From Raphanus sativus (taxonomy: Eukaryota > Streptophyta > Magnoliopsida > Brassicales > Brassicaceae), in NCBI RefSeq assembly GCF_000801105.2, contig NC_079519.1, positions 15,577,828 through 15,641,827 of the forward strand: a DNA stretch of 64,000 nt, given 5' to 3'. The notes beneath the pieces were generated by a model that was given only the letters and a program-made list of their open reading frames with translations, made no database searches and was not told the origin of the DNA. Below are positions 10,921 through 21,906 of the stretch, piece after piece. Positions within the stretch are counted from its first letter, which is position 1, and each line of letters begins with the position of its first letter. A program made the translations under genes and the position numbers.

Positions 10921-12130
10921 TAATACATAGTTATACGAGAATTTGAGTTGTACAAATTTGTTCATAGTTGTATTTTCGTAGAGAATTTGAATTGTGTAAA
11001 TGTACAACATTAAAAATATATATACCTCAGTTGTACAATCTTTGAATTCTTAAATGCATAGAACCACATACAAAGGAATCACTAGTTTTGCTAAAATATA
11101 TTATGTGTAAGTTTTCCAAAAATATAGTGAACAAACTAGTAAACAAACCTTTAAAGTATAAGGTAGATCAAGGAAACTTATGTCATTGTCTAATAATTGC
11201 AAACAAATTTGGTAAAACTTCAAATAATTAGGATTGACCACTCTAAGGACATTCCAACTTGTAGGGGTGGGCGTTCGGATACCCGTTCGGGTTCGGATCG
11301 GGTATTTCGGATTTTCGGGTATTTCGGTATAGGAGTATAAAACCCGTTCGGGTATTTCTGTACTTCGGGTCGGGTTCGGGTATTTTTATTTCGGGTTCGA
11401 TTATTTCGGGTCGGGTTTTCCGATATTTAGATTTTGCAAAAAAAAATTAACTTCTTCATTTCTCAAGTTTTTTTTTTTAAAAAAATATAAATTTTACTTA
11501 ACTGATATTTTATTTTTAATACATTGAATGATTTGAAGATAAAATCTTAAAAATAAAATACACTAATTTGATTATTGTTTTAAAATTTTAGCTATAGCTT
11601 TTGTTAATGCATGAAACTAAAATTTGGACATGCATTTTAAGCATTTTAAGTGAGCAAAAAATTAATTTTCTTGCAATTATATGTATATTACCTAATTTTA
11701 AACCATGTGTATAATTAATATAAGTATTTTGAATAAAATTAGAGAAGTAAACTATGAATATATGGTTAATAGTACATAAGTTCGGTTATTTTCGGATATC
11801 CATTCGGGTTCGGGTATTACCCGTTCGGGTTCGGATATCCAATCTCTCATAATTCAATACCCGTTCGGGTATTTTGCTACTTCGGTTCGGATTTCGGTTC
11901 GGGTTTTTCGGGTCGGGTTCGGATGCCATTTCGGGTATCGGGTAAAGTGTCCACCCCTACCAACTTGTATAGTCTATTGTTATTTAATTATAGAAAGCCA
12001 AATGGAATTTTAAAATGTTATATTTGAAGACGTTGTACGAGTTGTACCAGTATTTCATTCGTCGTGTATATAATGTAGTTGTACTAGTTGCCCTAGTATT
12101 ACATCATATAGTTATACTAGTTGTACCAGT
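10921..12130 (+). repeat. 512-bp direct duplication, second copy, split by a hAT element
   Basis: Matches 10409-10907 from TAATACATAGTT onwards but is interrupted at 11272-11959. The uninterrupted first copy shows the empty target site (CCAACTTG followed by TATAG), which proves the insertion boundaries. Confidence 0.75.
11272..11959. mobile_element. Non-autonomous hAT element (688 bp)
   Basis: Perfect 9-bp terminal inverted repeats TAGGGGTGG/CCACCCCTA with a perfect 8-bp target duplication CCAACTTG (11264-11271 and 11960-11967), the hallmark of the hAT superfamily. Both ends carry GC-richer subterminal sequence made of TTCGGGT/TCGGGTA units (11275-11420 and 11780-11945); the centre is AT-rich and non-coding. 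It must be moved by a transposase from elsewhere. Confidence 0.88.
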
Positions 12131-13211
12131 ATAAATTAATAAAGTTGGGAATTTGAAATTTTATTAATTTATAGAGATATTAATTCACAAAAGTTTTCTT
12201 ATTTAGATTTCTTATTTTAAGATATTTTTTTTATTTTAAGATAAGAAAAATATTTGACTTTAGTGTATATACATTAATTTTATTTTTTAAAAATTTGACA
12301 TTTATATTAATTTTATTATATTATTTGGTGTATATAATATATATTGCATAAAACTTAAATGTGGTTTAAGAAAATAAAAATATAATTCCATTGTTAATAT
12401 GAAACAAACAATGTACTAATAGATTCTAACTTATATAATATATATATATATATATGTATATAAATTATTAATTTATAATTTTAATGGGATCATATATTTA
12501 CATAGAATTTTCAAAAAATCATTATCTTATTATTTTATCGATTTGTGTTAAATTTTGAACCGGTCCAAGTTGGAACCGGCAACATATATTAACTTATAGA
12601 GAATATTAATTTATCGAATAAATTTATAGAGATTCTATTGTAATTATTTAAGATTTTATTTAGGTGTATATCTTGTATTTATGCGTCCATTGACATATAA
12701 TAGGGTTTGTAATGAACAATTAACTGAGCAAAAAATCATCATATCTCAATATTTTGATTAATTTTAGTATTTGTTTTCAGTTCATTTTAATCATTTTAGG
12801 ATGCATTTATATGTAAATATTGTATTTTGTTTTTTTCATTTGCATTTGACAGGTTTATAATGTACACTTGAGAAATTTGGGACAAAATCTTGAAGTTATT
12901 CATGCAAATTATCAAATATGTGGCCGATTTGAAAATTATCAAGAGACAAGGGACCATCATGCAATTTTGAAGGGTCTGATCTTCTCAATTAAAATGTTTG
13001 GGACTAAATCAAGACGACCAATCTGAAAATTTTAATAGTTGGGTCACATTCGTGAATAATCAAGAGTTTGAGGGCCTGTTTTGAAAATATTGGAAAAGTC
13101 TCCATTGGAGGAGATCGAGCTTGGCTTCAACACGGGGCTGAGCAGGTCGGGTTTCATGGACAGAGGAGTTAGAGATCGCCACGGTGCCGTATTTTCACGG
13201 GGTCCTTCTAG
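12131..13211. other. AT-rich region without a recognised feature
   Basis: Strongly AT-rich to about 12650, including a TA dinucleotide run near 12435-12460, then mixed sequence. No coding frame. From about 13090 it becomes GC-richer (GGAGGAGATCGAGCTTGG) and would read on into 14574 if the solo LTR were removed. Confidence 0.35.
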
Positions 13212-13216
13212 CCGGC

Positions 13217-14568
13217 TGATATACCATGGATTTCACCCGTTTTCTGCCATGGTATACTAGTATTTTATTATATAACTAATGTGTTTTCTAGCCTGTTAGG
13301 TATGTTTTCAGGTTCAGGAGCGTTTCGTGATAAAGTGATGTTTTTGGAGCATTTTGGAGTACAAGAGATAATACACCCGAGTTGACCATTCAAGACCAAG
13401 TCGGAAGTCAACACTGTGATAAGAATCGATCGATACTCATCCAGAGTTGTCGATCGATGTAGCTGAGAAGATCCGCGTAATAGAAGATTATAATCAATCG
13501 ATACACATCTAGTGTTGTCGATCGATATCGAGGACGAAATGGTTTAGCCGACTACTTCACCAAGACTTCACCAAATTACGAGATTGCCCCTGACGAGTTT
13601 TTAACCTAATGGAAATGCTTAAATATTCCTGCTAAGTGTTTTTGACTGCAACTTCGAGAGAAGCAAGCTTTACACAAGTCTTGAGAGGCAAAGCATAGAG
13701 TGTGAGAGAGAGACTAGAGTTTTACATGTTTTGAGAGATTAGAGAGATTTGTGAACTCCATTTGTTATTCTACTCTTTATCTATCTATGCAATTCTTTCA
13801 TCTATCTATTGTTATGAATTGCTTAGCTATGTCTGAGTAGTCTACTTGTTAGATCTAGGGTTTAAATAGGTTTGTGGGAGTATCCCCAAACTATAATGGC
13901 TAAGTTGTTATATTCATCAAATAGATTGCACCCTAAGCTTGTTCTAGAGTAGCTAACTAGAGCATAGATCACTAGGATCTTTGATATCTTGAATTATCTG
14001 TTTTAACTAGTATCTCCTTGGAGAAGAGCTAACCGCCCTCCTTGAGATCTAGTGTTCATTATCGGCTCGCGCCTAGGCATATCTTGAAGCCGTCGATCGA
14101 TATCCCGACAGGTGGATCGATCGCCGAGCGAAAGGTGTATCGCTCGATATCTCTAAAGGATATCGATCGACTCTTTTTCTGTGTCAACAAAAGACAGTTG
14201 AGGCCAGAGATCTAGATTATTTAACCAGTGAGACATCACTGAGAGTTAAGCGACTGAGTTCTATAGTATCATGCAAGCAACTTGTTAGGCATTTATAGAT
14301 ATTATAATCTCCATTCCTGAATAAAAGCCCTAAGTCTAGCACTCTTCATTCCATTTAAACACCCATCATACTGTAAGTTAGAGCAACTACCTTGCTCATT
14401 TTAGGAATTGTTATTTACATCTTCATCATTAAAACCAACTTTACCTAGGATTGATTAATTGATTAGATTTAATTGGTTCTCTAACTCCTCGTGATTCGAT
14501 CCCTAAGTACTACAGTTGTACCTCTTATTTGAGAGAGTAAGCTCTACTGGGTAATTTGAGCACTATCA
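13217..14568 (+). mobile_element. Solo LTR of an Athila-type element (1352 bp)
   Basis: Starts TGATATACCATGG and ends GAGCACTATCA, flanked by a perfect 5-bp duplication CCGGC (13212-13216, 14569-14573), with no internal sequence on either side. It matches the LTR halves at 32981-33520 and 42259-43086 in reverse complement. It contains several ATCGATCGAT motifs (13420-13530, 14090-14170). A solo LTR forms when recombination between two LTRs deletes the internal region. Confidence 0.88.
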
Positions 14569-14573
14569 CCGGC

Positions 14574-15059
14574 GAGGGCTGAGCCACTTTCACGATGGTT
14601 CGATCGCAGAGGAGACGAAGTTGCAGGAGCTGGATCCGTCAAGGAAAGCAACGGAGGAAGCTATCACGATGGTTACGACATGGCTCAACCATTGAGAACG
14701 AAGTGAGCTCGGTGGTATAACGGGAGGAAACTTTCCCGTCGACGACGATTTAACTTTTGTTTTAATTTTATTTTTAATTTATTTTATTTAGGGTATAAAT
14801 GTAAATCAATATCTTATGGGTCATATAAACTGACTTGGGTTATAGGAGAATAAAGGAAGAGGGTTATGTCTCATTTGAGAATAATATCCGTAGACTATAA
14901 ACATCAATTTACTGTGACAAAAGTGGTTTGACTTTAGGTGACTGAACCCACAAATTTCGGGATTAGAAACCCCTCTATGAACCTTTTTATATTTTATATT
15001 TAAGTTTTGACACCAGTAAAATTTACTGCTGGGACCGCCACTGCGGGTAACCGCGCTAA
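14574..15059. other. Flank between the solo LTR and the Harbinger element
   Basis: Continues the sequence interrupted by the solo LTR (GGTTCGATCGCAGAGGAG and following bases to about 14745), then AT-rich DNA. Short frames here show no domain. Confidence 0.3.
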
Positions 15060-15529
15060 GACTATATACAATAGATTCAACACACAACACTCTCCACATC
15101 ATTTTCTCTTTCTTTCACATCAGTTTCTCTTTCTTCCACTTAATAATTCAACACCCACTTATTTTTTATACTCTACAAGGATTTGTTAAATAAAATTCAA
15201 CAACCTATCCTACCATTTTTATTTTCCATATTTTTATTTTGTTGTACATCTTTTATTTTGTAATTACATATTTATTATTTGTTTAAATTAAATTAAAATA
15301 CTTAAAAACTATATAATTGATTAATTATTTTATGTTTAATTTTAAAATTTCAATAAAAATATCAATTATTATAGATAAAAATATAAAGAGCTATTATTAA
15401 AAAATAGAATTACAAAAACTTAAAATTCAATACAGTACATTAATAATCATACAACACAAATATTAAAACACACATAGCATAATGAGTACAATAAACTCAA
15501 CTCAGAAACTTAGAAATATTTCTAACCAC

Positions 15530-16475
15530 GGAACATTATTAATTTTCGCCATATGTGTTTGACTAGATTTACTTGCAATTCGTGATGCACATTTGAATCA
15601 CGCAACTCAGATCTAGCACGAACTTGATTTTCAAATGCAGGTAACACTTCGGTCGAGAATGTTTGTGGTGCATTAGATCCACTTGCCTCAGATTGATCAT
15701 AATCAGTTCACTGTTGAGCATATGTATCTCGTTTATCCTCGGCAATCATATTATGCAATATGATACACGACCTCATTATGATAGCTAAATCGGAAATTTC
15801 CCACAAGCGAGCTGGTTCGCGAATGATTTTAAATCGAGCCTGCAATACTCCAAATGCATGTTCAATGTCGTTCCGACATCCCTCCTGAACTTGTGCAAAT
15901 AAATTTTCCGGTTCACTTTGAGGAAGCCTAATAGATTTGACGAAAGTAGGAAAAGAAGGATAAATACTGTCAGCTAGATAGGTCGTTGGTTCACGAAGAA
16001 GTCAACTCTTGAGTATTTCCTTATCTCCCCGAGTATATTGTCCTTTCCACGCTTTAGGACATTTTTTTCATTCCCAGTGCATGTAATCAATACTCTCAAT
16101 CATCCCCGGGAACCCTCGCTTTTCACTAACCTGCAAAATTCTTTAAAGATCATCTTCAGTTGGGGCTCTGAGATACACTTGCTGGTACGTTTGTAACCTA
16201 CGCAAGCACTCCAAAACTGTTGTACCTCCAATTTTGATGTATTCATCAACCGCGTCGGCCGCCATACCATATGCTAACATCCGCATGGCTGTGGTACATT
16301 TCTCTAATGGAGATATACCTTCTTTATTAGCTGCGTCATATCGTTGAGTGAAGTAATCGTCACTTCTTGATAGGTCCCCTACGATTCGGAGTAAAACATG
16401 TTTTCGCATTCGAAATCGTCGACGAAACATTGCATAGTCATATGTAGGTTGATTTGAGAAGTAGTCGTCAATCAA
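15530..16475 (-). pseudogene. PIF/Harbinger transposase (DDE_Tnp_4) pseudogene
   Basis: Minus-strand frame from 16475 reads IDDYFSNQPTYDYAMFRRRF, RKHVLLRIV and AYGMAADAVDEYIKIGGTT, the usual start of HARBI1/ALP1-like nucleases. A stop at 16143 (CTT TAA, where relatives have Gln) breaks it. The same frame continues GFPGMIESIDYMHWE, then a TGA where relatives have Trp, then further on YLADSIYPSFP and NDIEHAFGVLQARFKIIREP. The three catalytic acidic residues (SID, LAD, DIE) are still readable. A third stop (TGA) follows AQQ near 15715. At least three nonsense changes make it non-functional. The intact enzyme cuts and pastes the element at TWA sites. Confidence 0.85.
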
Positions 16476-16769
16476 TATTTGATTTGCCGCTGCATGATCT
16501 CTCTTGTGGTATCTTCTCTTTCTACAAGGTGGATAATTGTCCTCTATTTTCTTTCGACGCTCCCTAAACTGGTTGATAATATACCTTTCTTCAATTTCAG
16601 ATTGTCTTTTGTAAACTTCAATATCAAAAAGAAGTTATGACGGATCCATATCAAAAGGAATTTCTGATGGATCCATTTTGGTATTGTTACATCAATGAAC
16701 GAACGAGTCCATATTTATAAGACGATAAAACCAATGGATCATGTTGAATGGTTGGAGGATAAAATTCAC

Positions 16770-17310
16770 ATTAAAGAAAAAGTCACAGACACTAGACAGT
16801 ATTATTAAATCACATCAGTAGCTAGAAGATAAGATTGATGGAAAAGTCGCGGGCACTTAAAAGCATTATTGAATCATGTTAAGTGGTTGCAAGATAAGGC
16901 TATACCATTTAAAGCCAAAATTGACGGATAACATTGATGAAAAAGTCACGGGCACTTGACAGTATTATTAAATCACATTGAGTGGCTAGAAGATAAGATT
17001 GATAGAAAAGTCATGGGCACTTAAAAGCATTATTGAATCATGTTGAGTGGTTGCAAGATAAGGCTATGCCATTTAAAGCCGAAATTAACGGATAACGTTG
17101 ATGGAAAAATCACGGGCACTTTACAGTATTATTAAATCACATCGAGTGGCTAGAAGATAAGATTGATGGAAAAGTCACAGACACTAAATAACATTATTGA
17201 ATCATGTTGAGTGGTTGCAAGATAAGGTTATGCCATTTAAAGCCAAAATTGACAAATAACATTAATGGAAAAGTCACGGGCACTTTAAAATCATGTTTAG
17301 TGGTTTGAGG
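16770..17310. repeat. 164-bp tandem repeat, about three units
   Basis: The motif GCTAGAAGATAAGATTGAT starts at 16821, 16985 and 17149, a period of exactly 164. Each unit also contains CGGGCACTT, GAATCATGTT and GCCATTTAAAGCC. Units differ by scattered substitutions. It lies upstream of the Harbinger transposase, between it and ORF1. Confidence 0.8.
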
Positions 17311-17334
17311 ATAAGATTTTATATTATTAAAGCA

Positions 17335-19195
17335 CTAGGGTCGGCCCGCCCTACGGGCGGGATAGTTTTACCGTCTCAAATCCTGACATTACATTTATAG
17401 TGGTTGATATTTTATGTTGAATAGTTCGGTAGACAACCCTCTTTCTTTGTGATATAAGGGATTGTTTGTGCTTCGTGCAGGATTGGTAATTTTATATTTG
17501 TGTTTTGGTTTGGTCTAGCTTATTTTACAAATGGGGTTATTCAGGTTCTCATTGTGTGACAAATGTGTTCCATAGAACTATATGTATATTTTGGGATGAG
17601 TTGTAACAGAACATGTGCTATATGAACATATTTTCAAACGTCTTTAGTTTGAGATGTTTCAAGTGATTGATCATAAGTAGAACGTGGAACATGTGATGAA
17701 AATTTATGCTCGAAATCTGGTTCTCAAATTTGAATAATTTGTCCATTGTATTTGTGTGGGTGTATTGAAGTACATTATAACTCATCAATAATTTCAAATT
17801 ATACAACCTGGCAAAACCGTTCACCGCAAAAACCTGGCACAGTAACAACAAACGGTTAGTTAGTGTTCTGTGTGATGAATAAAACAGAGTTCTGAGAACT
17901 TTGGAGAGTTTTATACAACCTCTGGTGATGATTGATAGAGAAAAGAAACTTGATGGAAACAAAGGAGAGGTAAAAGAGCTTCGTGGAACATTTTTCTTTC
18001 ACTCTTGGAAATACTTATTCTCCATGTGAAATAACCTGAGATGCATGTAAATGTTCAATCTTAAGAGTAGGTTCATGAAACGAAAAAGTTAATACATAGA
18101 TAATGAGAGAATGCGAAGAGTGTTCTATAAGAAGGCTTGAGGATATATATATATATATATAGCTTTACCGTCGCTGCAAGTTGACATGCTATTTTGGGAA
18201 CCCTCTATCATCCAGCATCTGTTTCTTCACAGCAAATCCAGCTGTCGTCCAATAAGATAATGATCATTCATATGAACCCAACAAACAACTATAAAAAGCC
18301 TTCTAATAAAGGAAATCATTATACATCGAATCCACTTAGCTCATACTTCGGATTCCGAATGAGGAATTCTTTTAAAAGTGTTTAGCAGGTGGTCGGTGAC
18401 AGAGGCTTGGATGGGAGACTCATGTTGCAATGAAAGAGTTGATTATGATTTATGAGTTTGCAAAATACCAATCATTGTAAAGATATTTACGAAAAGACAA
18501 TAATAGACCAACCTTATCACTCAGAAGTCATATCGACGCCCATGATTTCAACAGCGGAGGAGGAGGCGAAGACAACGATCTGAGAACAAAGGCCAGGCTT
18601 CAAATCGGACAGCTATAGCCATGACTCTTCCATCTTTGCAGGAGTCTATTGAGAGGAAGAGAGGAAGAGTGTACTGAATCTGTGAGAATCATCGAGGTGG
18701 AGGGTGCTATTCATAAGATTATTGTGTTGTGAAAACGGAATGAGGAGATGTTTTTCAAGCAGGAAAGTATACCTTTTTATAGTAGCAATTCCACCGCCTC
18801 CCAGAAGCTAAGATCGCATTCAATAGAGATCATGGGGTATGGATTAAAGAAGAACTTGAAGAGGGTTAATCTGTAACCGGTATCATTCAAATCGATAGGA
18901 AGAAGATGAACGAATCACTCTTTGAATTCAGTTACAGAGGATGGCGGAGAAACACACGGGTTCAACCCTAATACCAAAACGCCAATTAAGCTGCGTTTTC
19001 GCTTAATCAAGTTATGGATGGGCCACAAACGATACGTGTAAAACACAGGCGAGCCCAACACGCCCCACACAGACGCATCTGCTACGCATCGTTTCATTAA
19101 ACATGGACACGTGTCACGCCGTTGACGCTCGAGTTTGTGCGCTGTCATCCCACGTGGCACAACAGGAGAGAAGGAAACTGTACTTTATATATAAA
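17335..19195. mobile_element. Helitron-like insertion (candidate)
   Basis: Begins in ATTATTAAAGCACTAGGGTC followed at once by the GC-rich palindrome GCCCGCCCTACGGGCGGG, an arrangement common at the 5' ends of Brassicaceae Helitrons. It ends in sequence with GGACACGTGTCACG, CCACGTGGCAC and TTTATATATAAAGATA, like their 3' regions. TATTATTAAAGCA occurs at both edges (17325-17337 and 19210-19222). I do not see an unambiguous TC start or CTRR end, and no Rep/helicase gene is present. Small frames inside are not convincing genes. Confidence 0.4.
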
Positions 19196-19469
19196 GATAA
19201 CAAGACAACATATTATTAAAGCATCAACTGACAACAACATTATTAAAGAAGAGAATGACAAACAAACATTATGAAAGCGTGCAGGGCCATGACACATACA
19301 AGAAAAGAGTGGTATGATGCAGATAAGCATGGACGTGTATGATGCAGACAACCACTTTTGACCACAATTAATTTCCAAATAATTCATTGCTCAACTGTTG
19401 GAACATATCTTTGCTCTTGTTATTAAGATGTTCTTTTCACTTATTTTCAGCTACATTTTCATCTTCTTA

Positions 19470-20550
19470 ACCCAAGTTTTTTCTTTCATCAATTAGTTTA
19501 CCTCATCTTGCCTTTGGTTTGCCTCCACTTGCCTTTGGATTGCCTCTTTTCGCTTTTGGTTTGCCTCCTCTTGCAACATGGCTAGTTTTTCCAAGCGTTC
19601 AAACTCTTGAGCCTTGATTTATTTGAATTCATTAAAATCTTTGTTGACCACTTCCAAAACTATGCCCTTGCCTTTTTTTTTAGCTTTACTTTTTGCTGCA
19701 TCCCTTTCCATTGGACGAGCAATGGATCCTGCAGAGTTGAAGTCACTAAAATCACTATAGTGGGCTCTCTTAAATCCACTGCTTTTAGAGCCAATGTTCC
19801 CTCCTACTTGACTACCATAACGTTGTTGATCATGGACAGCGATCCATTCTTTCATTAAATTGAAATTTCCGGTACCACCACCTAAATATATTTCTTGCGC
19901 TTTCACCAATACATCTTGATCTGACCACCCATTTTGTTGCATACGCTTAGCGTTATCGTAAGCGCCAATCCATTTAGACAATTTTTTGTTCATGTAGTTG
20001 TAATGAATTCTGCATGAAACTCCACCACGTGGAGGATCAAATGAGCAATGCTCATTACAATACTTAGCAATTTGCCCTAAAATGATTCACTTTTCTGGTT
20101 TCTGCCAACAACGCTGTCTGTTCCGTATTTGATCCATAAACTCAGTAGCACCAAATTTTGCTCAGTTGTCCATTTGAGGCTTTTCGGGTAGCAGGGGTTG
20201 AACTGTCTACACCAGGAGTTGCTTCATTAACCCCAACTATACAACCAAGAGTCATTTGTGTAGAAAACTCGGAAAATTCGGTTGATCCAACATTTGAAGA
20301 AATTCATTATCCGTCGGAGTAGAATAATAAGTGGGTAGTTGAGATGAATATGACATCGGTGAACCGTAATATGGATGATAGTTTGGGACAGCATGGAAAA
20401 TTCGGTGAAAAACCATAATTTGGTATATTTTGGGGTTGGTTAGGGTTAGGAAACTGATTTTGAAATGAATAGTTGTTGGGATTTGGATAGTTAAAAGGGT
20501 AGTTTGAAGGGTTTTGGATATTATTAGAATGTTTTTGTTGGGATCCATTT
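19470..20550 (-). pseudogene. PIF/Harbinger ORF1 (Myb/trihelix-like) pseudogene
   Basis: Minus strand. The N-terminal part (20548-20252) is Asn/Pro/Tyr-rich and survives in two overlapping frames (MKNGSQQKHSNN, NPFNYPNPNNYSFQNQ-like), showing a frameshift. The trihelix region is only partly readable. The C-terminal frame at 19993-19619 reads NKKLSKWIGAYDNAKRMQ, GWSDQDVLVKAQEIY and KEWIAVHDQQRYGSQVGG, familiar from plant Harbinger ORF1 proteins (often mis-annotated as glutathione S-transferase T3-like). A coiled Gln/Glu/Ala-rich tail continues to about 19470 in a shifted frame. ORF1 binds DNA and works with the transposase. Confidence 0.75.
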
Positions 20551-20954
20551 TTCAAAGAAGATAGAAAATATTGAAACGAGAGTTATGAAAGGCTAAAGAT
20601 GATTTTTTTCTGTGTCCAAATCTAATGAAACAAGTCTCTCTATATATATAGTATGAAAAATGATAAATTTTGATTTTTTTTTTTTAAATAAATATTTTAA
20701 TATACAATAATTGAATCAAATAATATAGGAAAGAAAAAAGAAACTTAAACACAGTCAATCAAGAAAGAGTTGCCATAACAACTTTATCTTTGACAAATGA
20801 AACTGTGCCACTACGGACTGTCTCTCTTCTCCTCAACGAGTTTAATTTTTTCAACTGGTTGTTTGCCAGCTAATCTTAAACGGACGATTAAAGACCACTG
20901 CACTTTGTCAACTGTTGAATTAATGTTTTCAACAGGTCATTGCACTTGGTCTAA

Positions 20955-21131
20955 GAGCATGATTAACCCTGATCTTAGCCAAGGTTCTTAACTCATGATT
21001 TGACACTTTCTTATACTTTTCGGTTAAGATACGGCTCTTATATATCTTATTTAAGAGACGGTACTTAGTTAAGAACCGTCTCTTAACCGAAACTAAAAAT
21101 TCCAGTTAAGAAACCGCGGTTAATAATGGCC
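20955..21131. mobile_element. Tourist-like MITE (177 bp)
   Basis: Ends GAGCATGATTAACC and GGTTAATAATGGCC are imperfect inverted repeats, flanked by TAA on both sides (20952-20954 and 21132-21134), the duplication used by PIF/Harbinger elements. The interior folds on itself (AAGAGACGG with CCGTCTCTT). No coding capacity. Its left TAA is the same trinucleotide that may bound the large Harbinger element. Confidence 0.6.
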
Positions 21132-21134
21132 TAA

Positions 21135-21906
21135 ATGTATGATTTTTACTTCAAGTATGGTATATATTATAGTTACATATATGTTTCTATGCATTATACA
21201 AACATAATTGTCTTGTTTTTCATCAAATCAATTATCTCAAAATGTAATATGTTTTTGTATCTTCTTTTATATATTTTGGTTTGTTAAATAAGTGTTTTAT
21301 TTTTATAAATTTTTAAAATAGATAAATTTCCTAAAATAGAAAATAATTTTCATTACCAAATACATCGTAACATTTCACAAAATTATAAATTTAACAAAAA
21401 ATTAAACTTATATCTTCTTTGACTATAATCAGGAATTGTTTTTTTTTTATTTTTAAAAGTGAACTATCAAATATCAAACAAATAAGATTGCTATATATCT
21501 ACTTTATTAAAAGAGAAGTTATGACTTTTTTTATGGGTGATATTTTAAAGTGGACCATTCCTTAGCTAGTAAACTATTATTAATCATTAATCACTTTTAA
21601 TTAATTTATCCTTAATCATTAATCAAAATATTACTTGTTTTAACAATAAACCTATATCCAATGCCGATGATAATTTTCTAAACCATGATGGAAAAGAAAA
21701 TAATTAACGGGATTCATATTTTCGGAGAAGAAGATGTTGCCATGGGAAAGCAGATGGATTGAAAAAAGCACATTGAAATTCACTGATCAGGCATACAAAA
21801 CAATTCTTCAGTCAGTAATGATTTTAAAACAAAGAAATATAGTAACAGAGATATGAATTTTTGATCTTTAAAACAAAGAAATATAGTAACAGAGAAATAT
21901 AGTAAT
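21135..21906. other. AT-rich stretch before the satellite, possible Helitron 5' end
   Basis: No gene. ATATCTACTTTATTAAAAGA at about 21496 resembles the 5' end of Brassicaceae Helitrons but has no matching 3' end, so I do not call an element. A short repeat (AACAAAGAAATATAGTAACA) occurs at 21830 and 21872, just before the satellite. Confidence 0.35.

Larger units (their letters stand above)
15060..20951 (-). mobile_element. Decayed PIF/Harbinger (Pong-like) transposon, approximate ends
   Basis: Minus-strand remnants of both proteins needed by this superfamily: the Myb/trihelix-like ORF1 (about 19470-20550) and the DDE transposase (about 15530-16475). TAA occurs just outside both proposed ends (15057-15059 and 20952-20954), as expected of the three-base target duplication. 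The termini share only GAC, CAAT and TTCAAC/GTTGAA, so the boundaries are tentative. The space between the two genes holds a 164-bp tandem repeat and a Helitron-like insertion. Confidence 0.55.
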
